From an uncultured Oscillospiraceae bacterium (GTDB lineage: Bacteria > Bacillota > Clostridia > Oscillospirales > Oscillospiraceae), in contig CAAGIT010000025.1 of the NCBI GenBank assembly GCA_900769995.1, forward strand, positions 1 to 13,037: a stretch of 13,037 nt of DNA. The letters run 5' to 3'. Below, piece after piece: positions 1 through 6,183 of this stretch (within the stretch, counting starts at the first letter, position 1; each line of letters begins with the position of its first letter). The notes beneath the pieces are model-generated. The model ran no database searches, was not told where the DNA came from, and saw nothing but the letters and a program-made list of their open reading frames with translations. The translations under genes were made by a program, and so were the position numbers.

Positions 1-19
1 CACGACGCTCTTCCGATCT
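1..19. other. Illumina adapter remnant (artefact)
   Basis: The first 19 bases, CACGACGCTCTTCCGATCT, are identical to the 3' end of the standard Illumina read-1 adapter, which ends in GCTCTTCCGATCT. The bases after it (from 20) read straight into conserved MnmG sequence (ADERLTDIG...). MnmG proteins normally have an RQDNAD-type motif just before RLT, and here the residues before AD are replaced by adapter translation. These bases should be trimmed and not read as genome. Confidence 0.96.
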
Positions 20-556
20 GCCGATGAACGCCTGACGGACATCGGGCACCGTATCGGCCTGATCTCCGATGCACAGCGCGACGCTGTCCACGAAAAATAC
101 GAGGCTGTCCGGCGGGAAATGCACCGTTTGGACTCGACGGGAACGCCTGCAACCGAGGCTTTGAACGAATTTTTGCGTGCGCATGGCTCGTCTCCCGTGG
201 TCAGCGCCGCACGCATGAGCGACCTTTTGCGCAGACCCGAGCTGACCTATGACCTGCTCGCGCCCTTTGACCGCGACCGTCCCGAGTTGCCCCTTGCCGT
301 AACGCAGCAGGTGGAGATCCGCGTGAAATACGAGGGCTATTTGAAGCGGCAGGAAAAGCAGATCGAGGATGCGCTTCGAGAGGAAAACCGCCTTCTTCCG
401 CCCGACATGGACTATCACGCCATCGGCGGTCTGCGGCTGGAGGCGCGGCAGAAGCTCGATGCGATTCGTCCCCGTTCCATCGGTCAGGCAAGCCGCATTT
501 CCGGTGTCAGCCCTGCCGACATCGCGGTTTTGCTCATCTGGCTCGAACGCCAATAA
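20..556 (+). CDS. mnmG: tRNA U34 carboxymethylaminomethyl-modifying enzyme MnmG, C-terminal part
   Basis: This is the last 178 codons of MnmG (GidA), the FAD-dependent partner of MnmE that installs the cmnm5 group on the wobble uridine of certain tRNAs in the cytoplasm. The reading frame is open from base 20. The visible part is the helical C-terminal domain that binds tRNA and MnmE. Its signatures are RLTDIGHRIGLIS at the start, then VEIRVKYEGYLKRQ, MDYHAIGGLRLEARQKLDAIRP, and the family hallmark SIGQASRISGVSPADIAVLL near the end. The full protein is usually about 620-630 residues, so roughly 70% is missing because the contig starts here. An internal ATG at 119 is not a real start, since conserved sequence lies upstream. 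The gene ends in TAA followed at once by a long hairpin. No rsmG (gidB) follows, although it often does in Firmicutes. Confidence 0.95.
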   Translation, partial: ADERLTDIGHRIGLISDAQRDAVHEKYEAVRREMHRLDSTGTPATEALNEFLRAHGSSPVVSAARMSDLLRRPELTYDLLAPFDRDRPELPLAVTQQVEIRVKYEGYLKRQEKQIEDALREENRLLPPDMDYHAIGGLRLEARQKLDAIRPRSIGQASRISGVSPADIAVLLIWLERQ

Positions 557-557
557 C

Positions 558-598
558 AAAGAACCCGAGCTGAGGCAATGCCTCGGTTCGGGTTCTTT
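558..598 (+). terminator. Long perfect hairpin after mnmG, probable terminator
   Basis: Bases 558-576 pair with 580-598 in a 19-bp stem with two or three G-U pairs and a 3-base loop (AAT). The outer part is AAAGAACCCGA pairing with TCGGGTTCTTT, so the A-run and T-run sit inside the stem. It starts 2 bases after the mnmG stop. No separate long T tract follows, but TTCTTT ends the stem. The A-rich left arm could let it act on the opposite strand as well. Confidence 0.8.
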
Positions 599-640
599 GA
601 CAGAGTGACGAGATAGTTTGAAAGACAAGCAGCTCTACAG

Positions 641-693
641 TAGGGGCGGATATGATCCGCCTCAACGCGGCAGGCGGCTGATAGCCGCCCCTA
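641..693. repeat. REP-like inverted pair A (two hairpin units)
   Basis: Unit 1 begins TAGGG at 641 and contains a perfect 7-bp hairpin, GGCGGAT (645-651), loop ATG, ATCCGCC (655-661). Unit 2 faces the other way: GGCGGCT (673-679), loop GAT, AGCCGCC (683-689), ending in CCCTA at 693. The outer ends TAGGGGCGG and CCGCCCCTA are themselves inverted repeats. The two stems differ in sequence, but each stays fully paired. The layout resembles paired REP (BIME-type) elements. No transposase is visible nearby. Confidence 0.75.
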
Positions 694-731
694 CAGGCAC
701 GATCATATGAAAAACCATCGAAATCACGCCG

Positions 732-782
732 TAGGGGAGGCGTTTCGCCTCCTGTTTTTCGGGACGGCAAACCCGTCCCCTA
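732..782. repeat. REP-like inverted pair B (two hairpin units)
   Basis: Unit 3 begins TAGGG at 732 and holds GGAGGCG (736-742), loop TTT, CGCCTCC (746-752). Unit 4 is inverted: GGGACGG (761-767), loop CAAAC, CCGTCCC (773-779), ending CCCCTA at 782. As in pair A, the TAGGG end is conserved while the stem sequence changes on both sides and pairing is kept. Confidence 0.72.
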
Positions 783-832
783 CGGTGAAAAACGCGGTTT
801 GACGATGTAATGAAAAAACCGGTTCTTTTCTG

Positions 833-853
833 TAGGGGCGGCTACCAGCCGCC
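833..853. repeat. REP-like orphan hairpin unit
   Basis: A single unit starts TAGGG at 833 and folds as GGCGGCT (837-843), loop ACC, AGCCGCC (847-853). Its stem is the same as unit 2 in pair A, with a different loop. No inverted partner follows. Confidence 0.7.
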
Positions 854-881
854 TAACATGTCGGACATTTTGACAGACTGA

Positions 882-909
882 GGCGCGGGTGCCATACGGC
901 ACCCGCGCC
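882..909 (-). terminator. GC-rich stem-loop after the fusA2-like gene, probable terminator
   Basis: GGCGCGGGTGCC (882-893) pairs perfectly with GGCACCCGCGCC (898-909) around a 4-base loop, 6 bases beyond the stop codon of the minus-strand gene. Its position and strength suggest a transcription end. A clear T-run is missing on the minus strand, so the assignment rests on stem strength and place. Confidence 0.6.
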
Positions 910-915
910 AGTTGC

Positions 916-2979
916 TTATTCTTCTTCGTTCTTCTTTGCGTCCTCGATGATCTTTGCCTGGTTGATCTGCGGGACTTCTTCGTAACGGACGAACTTGAGC
1001 GCGTAGGAGCCGCGACCCTGAGTCATCGCACGCAGGTCAATGGCGTAGGTGACCATCTCACCGACGGGAACTTCCGCCTCGACGATCTGCCAGCCACGAT
1101 TGTTGGGATCGGGGTTCATGCCCATAACACGGCCGCGGCGCTTGTTGAGGTCGCCGATGATGTCGCCCATGTTGGCATCGGGAACGAAAACCTTCAGCTC
1201 GCCGATCGGCTCGAGGATGGTCGGGCCGGCGGTGGGCAGGCCGTCCTTGTAGGCGATGCCGGCAGCGGTCTGGAACGCCATATCGGAGGAGTCAACGGCG
1301 TGGTAGGAGCCGAAGAACAGGGTGGCCTTCAGGAACACGACGGGATAGCCGGCAAGAACGCCCTTGCCGATGCAGTTGCGCAGACCCTTTTCAACGGACG
1401 GGATGAAGTTCTTCGGCACGCAGCCACCGACCGTCTCGTCAGCGAAGATCATGTCTTCGGACTCGGTCTGCGGCTCAAAGCGGATGTGAACGTCACCGAA
1501 CTGACCGTGACCGCCGGACTGCTTCTTATGACGGCCGTGGACCTCGACACGCTTCTTGATGGTCTCGCGATAAGCGATCTTTGCGGGACGAAGCTCGGCT
1601 TCGACCTTATACTTCGACAGCAGCTTCGCGATGATGACACTCAGGTGCATATCGCAAACGCCGGCGATGATCATTTCCTTGGTCTCCGGATCGTTGCCGT
1701 AGGTAAAGGAAGCGTCTTCTTCATTCAGCTTGACCAGACCTGCCGCGACCTTATCCTCCTGGCCCTTGTTCTTGGCGTAGATCGCCATACGGTAGCAAGG
1801 CTCTGCATAGGTCATGCCCTTGACGGTCTTGACCTTGCCGGCAAGGCCGAGGGTGTCGCCGGTACGGACGGAAGCGAGCTTGGTGAAAACGCCGATGTCG
1901 CCGCAGCAGACCTTGGCGGTCTTGGTGTTGTCCTTGCCCTTCGGGAAGAAGGTGTTGCCGAGCTTTTCGTTGTCGCCGGTGCGGGCGTTGGTAACGGTCA
2001 TGGTGTCTTCGATGTCGCCGGAGATGACCTTGAAGTAGGAGTTCTTGCCGTACTGGTCAGCCATGGTGTTGAAAACGAAAGCCATGGGGCTGCCGGCGGG
2101 GTCAAGAGCCAGCTCGGATTCATTGCCGTCCTCGTCGACGATGACGGCGGGCTTGCCCTCGAGGGGAGAAGGAGCGAACTTCTTGATGTTTTCGAGCAGA
2201 CGGAGCGTGCCCAGACCGTTCATCGCGCAGCCGCAGAAAACGGGGGTAACGGAACGCTGCTTGATGCCGTCCTTAATGCCCTTGAGCAGCTCTTCCTCGG
2301 TGAAGGGCTCTTCCATGAAGAACTTTTCCATGAGAGCTTCGTCGGTCTCAGCGACCTGCTCGTTCAGCTCCATCATGTATTCTTCGATCTTTTCCTCGGC
2401 ATCGGCGGGGAGAGCCATCTCCTTGCCGTTCAGGTCGTAAGCCTTCTTGGTCAGCAGGTCGACAACGCCGACAGCCTGCTCGCCGTTCAGGATCGGAAAG
2501 GTGAACGGAATGGCGGAAGCGCCGAAGGTCTCACGGATGGAATCGAAGGTGCCAAAGAAGTTGGCGTGCTCTTCGTCGAGCTTGGAAACGTAGAACATGG
2601 TGGGCAGATCGGCATCGGTCAGAGCCTTCCAGCCCTTTTCGGTACCGACAGCGATACCGGACTTTGCGCTCAGGCAGATGATGCCGGCATCGGCAACGCG
2701 CAGAGACTGCACGATCTCAGCGGCAAAATCGAAGTAGCCGGGGTTGTCCAGCACGTTGATCTTGCAGCCCGCATACTCTACGGGAATCACAGAGGTCTTG
2801 ATGGAATACTGACGCTTCTTCTCTTCGTCGTCGAAGTCAGAGACGGTGGTGCCGTCAGCACGCTTGCCCAGACGGGTGATCGCCTTGGTCAAAAAGAGCA
2901 TACTCTCGCACAGGGCGGATTTGCCGTCGCCGCCGTGACCGAGCAGTGCGATATTGCGGAGGTCCTTCGCAGTGTACAT
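916..2979 (-). CDS. EF-G-like translational GTPase (fusA2 type)
   Basis: This 687-residue protein has the full EF-G domain order. The GTPase domain shows P-loop GHGGDGKS (residues 14-21), switch II DNPGYFDF (78-85) and VSKLD for the NKxD motif (131-135). The domain IV tip reads KKQSGGHGQFGDV, and the GSYHAVDSSDMAF segment is present. Canonical EF-G has GHIDHGKT, DTPGH and NKMD, so this belongs to the divergent EF-G-like branch, not the main fusA of the str operon. The switch II His that helps GTP hydrolysis in EF-G is Tyr82. The ATG at 2979 is chosen because the conserved protein begins there (MYTAKDL) and AAGGAG lies 11 bases upstream; the frame extends 22 codons further without support. It has its own promoter. 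The role of this branch is not settled: ribosome-linked GTPase activity is likely, but replacement of EF-G in elongation should not be assumed. Confidence 0.92.
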   Translation of the reverse strand: MYTAKDLRNIALLGHGGDGKSALCESMLFLTKAITRLGKRADGTTVSDFDDEEKKRQYSIKTSVIPVEYAGCKINVLDNPGYFDFAAEIVQSLRVADAGIICLSAKSGIAVGTEKGWKALTDADLPTMFYVSKLDEEHANFFGTFDSIRETFGASAIPFTFPILNGEQAVGVVDLLTKKAYDLNGKEMALPADAEEKIEEYMMELNEQVAETDEALMEKFFMEEPFTEEELLKGIKDGIKQRSVTPVFCGCAMNGLGTLRLLENIKKFAPSPLEGKPAVIVDEDGNESELALDPAGSPMAFVFNTMADQYGKNSYFKVISGDIEDTMTVTNARTGDNEKLGNTFFPKGKDNTKTAKVCCGDIGVFTKLASVRTGDTLGLAGKVKTVKGMTYAEPCYRMAIYAKNKGQEDKVAAGLVKLNEEDASFTYGNDPETKEMIIAGVCDMHLSVIIAKLLSKYKVEAELRPAKIAYRETIKKRVEVHGRHKKQSGGHGQFGDVHIRFEPQTESEDMIFADETVGGCVPKNFIPSVEKGLRNCIGKGVLAGYPVVFLKATLFFGSYHAVDSSDMAFQTAAGIAYKDGLPTAGPTILEPIGELKVFVPDANMGDIIGDLNKRRGRVMGMNPDPNNRGWQIVEAEVPVGEMVTYAIDLRAMTQGRGSYALKFVRYEEVPQINQAKIIEDAKKNEEE

Positions 2980-3053
2980 AGTATTGAAATCTCCTTTCTG
3001 TGCAGTCGGGTAGAGACTGCCGTAGCATACCATTTGTAGCCACAATTAAATTC

Positions 3054-3082
3054 ATTATACACGATGGTTGAGCAGAATGCAA
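3054..3082 (-). promoter_or_regulatory. SigmaA-type promoter of the fusA2-like gene
   Basis: On the minus strand TTGCAT (3077-3082) and TATAAT (3054-3059) are separated by exactly 17 bases. The predicted start near 3046 leaves a leader of about 67 bases. The leader contains a small hairpin, GCAGTC with GACTGC, ahead of the AAGGAG site. Confidence 0.75.
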
Positions 3083-3094
3083 CGAAAAATAAGT

Positions 3095-3124
3095 AAAAAA
3101 GCAAATAAAATGTGCAGTATTTGC
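3095..3124 (-). terminator. Weak intrinsic terminator after the P-type-ATPase-like gene
   Basis: On the minus strand GCAAATA pairs with TATTTGC (3118-3124 with 3101-3107) and is followed directly by six Ts (3100-3095). The stem is short and AT-rich, so termination may be partial, with read-through into the fusA2-like gene possible. Confidence 0.45.
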
Positions 3125-3139
3125 AAAAAATTTGAGCGA

Positions 3140-5185
3140 TCAGAAGCGCAGCGTCAGGAAAGTGACAAAAGAATTCACGGCAGCCCACAGGATTTGGAAC
3201 GCAGCCATGTGCAGCGGGGAGGCAACGTGGACGGAATCCCACGCGATCAGCAGACAGCAGATGAGCAATCCCAACGCGCCGACGAGCAGGCACAGCGACA
3301 GCGAAAGCAAACCGGTGATGCGCAGGGTACGGCCTGCGGCGACGGTGGTTGCGAAAGCGCCGAAGGTATCCTTGGCAATGAGCGCGCCCTGTTCAAAGAC
3401 CGTATTCCCGTCCGTTTCAGACAGACGGACACGCTCGCGGAATTTCGGGAAAATGATGTCGTCCGTCTCCAGCTCATATTTTGCCGCGATCAGCTCCGGG
3501 GAGATCAGAAAGTCGCGGGTCGCCAAAACAACGGAGAAATTCCGGTTGGCGAGAATATCGCGCAGACCCTTGCGCGTGGAGGCGCTGGGCTTGTATTTGA
3601 CGGCGAATACGCCTGCCAGCTCACCGCGTATCGAAACATAGACCGCCTGACGGACGCGTGCGCCGTTGGGCATATGCACGCCCATGCTGCGCATAAAGCC
3701 CAACGTGCCGACCAGAACGACATTGCCCTCGATTTCGGCACCGATGCCGTCATCGTCATACAGACGGAAGGCGGAGACCTGGCGGCGTTTGCCGTATTCG
3801 GAGCGGAGCAACCCCTCAAATATCGGCGCAAGCGGGCTTTGTGCCTTCTCCAACGCAGCCAGCGCGTAGGCGATCACGCGGTCAGCGCGGTATTCGCCAT
3901 AGAGCTTCATGCCGTTGGAGGTGATGTTGGCCTGCGGAAACAGATCCGCATCGCGCAGGATGATCGTGTGCTTGCCGCCAAAGATTTTGGCGCTCTGCCA
4001 GCCGCAAAGAGCGCCGCCAAAGCCCGATAATCGCTTAGCGAGCGACCGATACGGGCGCGCATAGCTCAGCACAGCGGCAAAGGGCACAGAGCCGAGCAGG
4101 AGCAGCAGCCATGACAGCACAAAATCACCCGAGCTTTTCTGCGAAAGCAACAGCGCAAGCAGCCCTGTCAGCGGCAGGAGCACGGTCGCGTAAATGCAGC
4201 GTATGGTCTGCGTCAGGTCATTCTGCTGCAGGCGGCACAGGAAATCGCCCATGTCCGCGTTGTCGCGGCGCAGAGAATCCTCGCCCTTCAAAAGCAGCGG
4301 CGCATCAAAAATGCCCATGGGGGAATCAAAGCCGCAGACCGTGCGCAGCGTGGTGTGGTCGGCGCTGCGTTTTGACAGCAGCATCCGCTGCAAAAACAGC
4401 AGGAACAGGGTAGCGGCGGGACAGTAATTCATCGCGGGGAGGACTTGCACCGCGTGGACGATGGATAAGGTGCAGATCGGCAGTGCGAGGGTGCAAAAGC
4501 TGATACGCAGATGCAGAAGATCGCGCATACCGGTCAAAAACGTCTCATACGAGAGAAGCATGGAGATCGCGGTCAGCGCGAGGACAAACCAGCCGCCGCA
4601 TTCCAGCAGCACCGGCGGCAGACTGTTCGGCAGGGTGCTGCACGCGAGAAACGCGAGCTGGATCAGGGCAAACAGCGCGAGCAGGATCACACGCAGACGC
4701 AGCGTATGCAGGCCGTTGGCGCAGCGGCGCAGCAGGGCTTGCGGTTCGGCGGGAGGTGCTGCCGGCTCCAAGCGGATCCGAGGCGGCTCCGGCTGGGGCG
4801 TTTCTGCGGCTTTGCGCTTCAAATGCAGCTTTTTTGGCGGTGCTTTTGGCTCGGCGGAAATGGCGTCGAGGTTCGGCAGAGGCCGTGTTTTCGCCATTTC
4901 CCGCTTCAGCTCGTCGGTACTCGGCAGTGCGCGTGTGTCCGAAGCTGCCTGCGGTTTATCCGGAACCGGCGACGCTTTCGGCTTTGCGATCTTCGTCGGC
5001 GCATCCGGTACATCGGCGGCCGCCCCGGTGTTTACCGGCGTGAATTTCGTCGTACCGTCGGACACTTTGTCCGGCTTCGCGGGGGCGTTTTTTGTTTCGC
5101 CGCCGAACTCGCGCAGAATATCCTCCAGACGGTAATCCTCCGACGCGGCCGATGTATTCACTTGTTTCGGCTCACGTCGTTTCAT
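3140..5185 (-). CDS. P1B-type-ATPase-like membrane protein lacking catalytic motifs
   Basis: This is a 681-residue protein. Residues 1-155 are a hydrophilic Pro/Lys/Glu-rich cytoplasmic tail that opens with EDYRLEDILREFGG (16-29). Eight hydrophobic segments follow in a 4+2+2 pattern (about 163-183, 195-212, 228-247, 254-270, 329-349, 354-375, 623-648, 657-678). That is the P1B ATPase layout, with a small loop where the actuator domain belongs and a 250-residue loop where the P and N domains belong. The large loop keeps N-domain features (GIGAEIEGNVVLVG, 480-493; YVSIRGELAGVFAV). By eye the catalytic motifs are gone: DKTGT becomes RDADL (411-415), the HP motif becomes SP (450-451), TGD becomes TRD (556-558), no TGE is seen, and the GDGxND region is largely deleted. 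The CPC-type membrane motif is also absent (SVPFAAVL). The frame is intact. AAAGGAG at 5193-5199 precedes the ATG by 7 bases and spans the rlmB stop. Transport activity is doubtful, and the function is unknown. Confidence 0.8.
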   Translation of the reverse strand: MKRREPKQVNTSAASEDYRLEDILREFGGETKNAPAKPDKVSDGTTKFTPVNTGAAADVPDAPTKIAKPKASPVPDKPQAASDTRALPSTDELKREMAKTRPLPNLDAISAEPKAPPKKLHLKRKAAETPQPEPPRIRLEPAAPPAEPQALLRRCANGLHTLRLRVILLALFALIQLAFLACSTLPNSLPPVLLECGGWFVLALTAISMLLSYETFLTGMRDLLHLRISFCTLALPICTLSIVHAVQVLPAMNYCPAATLFLLFLQRMLLSKRSADHTTLRTVCGFDSPMGIFDAPLLLKGEDSLRRDNADMGDFLCRLQQNDLTQTIRCIYATVLLPLTGLLALLLSQKSSGDFVLSWLLLLLGSVPFAAVLSYARPYRSLAKRLSGFGGALCGWQSAKIFGGKHTIILRDADLFPQANITSNGMKLYGEYRADRVIAYALAALEKAQSPLAPIFEGLLRSEYGKRRQVSAFRLYDDDGIGAEIEGNVVLVGTLGFMRSMGVHMPNGARVRQAVYVSIRGELAGVFAVKYKPSASTRKGLRDILANRNFSVVLATRDFLISPELIAAKYELETDDIIFPKFRERVRLSETDGNTVFEQGALIAKDTFGAFATTVAAGRTLRITGLLSLSLCLLVGALGLLICCLLIAWDSVHVASPLHMAAFQILWAAVNSFVTFLTLRF

Positions 5186-5188
5186 GGC

Positions 5189-5199
5189 TCAGCTCCTTT
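5189..5199 (-). promoter_or_regulatory. Ribosome binding site overlapping the rlmB stop
   Basis: The minus strand reads AAAGGAGCTGAGCCATG. The Shine-Dalgarno site (5199-5193) lies inside the last codons of rlmB. The rlmB TGA (5191-5189) sits between that site and the next ATG (5185), 3 bases before it. Ribosomes finishing rlmB would be placed to restart on the downstream gene. Confidence 0.75.
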
Positions 5200-5962
5200 G
5201 TCTGACGGCTTCGTAAAGCAAAATGGCGGCAGCGGCAGAGGCGTTCAGGGACGAGATATGACCCTTCATCGGGATGCTGACCTTGAAATCACAGCTTTCT
5301 GCCACAATGCGGCTCATGCCCACGCCCTCGTTGCCGATGACGATGGCAGTCGGGCCCTTGAGGTCGGATTGGTACAGCTCGGTCGCACCGTCGGCAGCCG
5401 TGCCGAACACCCAAACACCGCGCTGCTTCAGCTCGCGGATGGTTGCGGCGATGTTCGACACACGCGCCACGGGGAGATATTCGATCGCGCCCGCCGAGGC
5501 TTTGCCGACCACGGCGGTCAGACCGACACTGCGGCGCTTGGGGATGATGATGCCGTGCGCGCCGGCACATTCTGCGGTGCGCAGGATGGCGCCGAGATTG
5601 TGCGGGTCGGACAGCTCGTCACAGATGACAAATAACGGTGCTTCTCCGCGTGACTCCGCGAGGGCGAACAGGTCGTCGATCGTTGCATATTCGTGGGCAG
5701 CGACAAGGGCGATGATGCCCTGATGCACGCCGGTCGGGCTCATTTCATCCAGCTTGCGGCGGTCAATGCGCACGACAACCGCACCGGCATCCTTTGCCAT
5801 GGCTGCGATTCTGCCGAGGGACTTGTCCATATCACCGTCGGTCAGAAAGACCTTGTTGATGGCACGTCCGCTGCGTATTGCCTCGGTGACGGCATTTCTG
5901 CCCTCGATCAGGCCCTCGGAATCGGCCTCCGGACGTTCGATTTTCGGTTCTTTTTTCATCAT
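5189..5962 (-). CDS. rlmB: 23S rRNA (guanosine-2'-O)-methyltransferase RlmB, TrmH/SpoU family
   Basis: At 257 residues this is the usual length for RlmB, which methylates the 2'-O of a conserved guanosine in the peptidyl-transferase region of 23S rRNA using S-adenosylmethionine. The N-terminal substrate-binding domain covers about residues 17-95 (LIEGRNAVTEAIR, TGVHQG). The SPOUT knot domain shows motif 1 DPHNLGAILRTAEC (119-132, with the key Arg128), motif 2 VIGNEGVGM (208-216) and motif 3 SLNASAAAAILLYE (238-251). Two ATGs stand in tandem at 5962 and 5959. AGGA sites fit either one, so the start is uncertain by one codon. RlmB often follows cysS and mrnC in Firmicutes. Here it is the first gene of its unit, divergent from ftsH and coupled to the ATPase-like gene. 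A related TrmH-family target specificity cannot be excluded. Confidence 0.9.
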   Translation of the reverse strand: MMKKEPKIERPEADSEGLIEGRNAVTEAIRSGRAINKVFLTDGDMDKSLGRIAAMAKDAGAVVVRIDRRKLDEMSPTGVHQGIIALVAAHEYATIDDLFALAESRGEAPLFVICDELSDPHNLGAILRTAECAGAHGIIIPKRRSVGLTAVVGKASAGAIEYLPVARVSNIAATIRELKQRGVWVFGTAADGATELYQSDLKGPTAIVIGNEGVGMSRIVAESCDFKVSIPMKGHISSLNASAAAAILLYEAVRQRS

Positions 5963-5994
5963 GTTTCCTGTTTCCTTTTTTCGTAATCCATACT

Positions 5995-6023
5995 ATTATA
6001 ACAAAAAATCCTGCGGGAAACAA
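5995..6023 (-). promoter_or_regulatory. SigmaA-type promoter of rlmB
   Basis: On the minus strand TTGTTT (6018-6023) and a perfect TATAAT (5995-6000) are 17 bases apart. The predicted start near 5988 gives a short leader of about 26 bases. The -35 is imperfect (TTG conserved). Confidence 0.65.
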
Positions 6024-6089
6024 TATCAAAAGGCAGTTCAGAGAAAATTTCCCCCAAATTTACAAAAAATTCATGCGCTTTTGCCGCAC

Positions 6090-6118
6090 TTGAATTGCGA
6101 AAACGGAGAAAATATGAT
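6090..6118 (+). promoter_or_regulatory. SigmaA-type promoter of ftsH
   Basis: TTGAAT (6090-6095) and TATGAT (6113-6118) are 17 bases apart. A second TATGAT overlaps at 6118-6123 but has poor spacing. The start would be near 6125, giving a leader of about 60 bases. No CIRCE or clear CtsR heptad is visible nearby. Confidence 0.65.
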
Positions 6119-6145
6119 ATGATGCAACGGAAATGTCAAGAAACA

Positions 6146-6163
6146 TTGCCGCAAGAGCGGCAA
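6146..6163 (+). promoter_or_regulatory. Leader hairpin just before the ftsH ribosome binding site
   Basis: TTGCCGC (6146-6152) pairs with GCGGCAA (6157-6163) around the loop AAGA. It ends one base before the Shine-Dalgarno stretch AAGAGGAG (6165-6172). It could protect the mRNA end or tune ribosome access. No T-run follows, so it is not a terminator. Confidence 0.5.
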
Positions 6164-6183
6164 GAAGAGGAGTGTGAAGAACT

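Larger units (their letters stand above)
557..915. other. Convergent intergenic region between mnmG and fusA2-like gene
   Basis: This 359-base gap lies between the stop codons of two convergent genes. It holds a terminator-like hairpin next to mnmG, five short hairpin units in alternating orientation, and a GC-rich stem-loop next to the fusA2-like gene. I see no credible coding frame. The short open frames here run through the repeats and resemble no protein I recognise. Confidence 0.85.

Noticed and set aside
641..853. CRISPR array
   Set aside because: The units alternate in orientation, differ in stem sequence and lack constant-length spacers. They are hairpin repeats, not CRISPR.
889..3039. 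716-codon open frame on the plus strand
   Set aside because: It lies entirely antisense to the fusA2-like gene, whose conserved GTPase motifs are clear. The frame stays open because of GC-biased codon use and its translation resembles no family.
2980..3053. Riboswitch in the fusA2-like leader
   Set aside because: Only one 6-bp hairpin is visible in about 67 bases. No known aptamer pattern or terminator/antiterminator pair is seen.
3068..4030. 320-codon plus-strand frame, and a 374-codon frame at 4511-5635
   Set aside because: Both are antisense to the ATPase-like gene and rlmB, lack ribosome binding sites, and have low-complexity Arg/Gln-rich translations.
3140..5185. Pseudogene of a metal-transporting ATPase
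   Set aside because: The frame is unbroken for 681 codons with a good ribosome binding site and coupled start. Motif loss without stops or frameshifts fits a pseudoenzyme better.
6024..6183. CIRCE or CtsR heat-shock operator before ftsH
   Set aside because: No TTAGCACTC-N9-GAGTGCTAA and no GGTCAAA-type heptad could be found in this gap.
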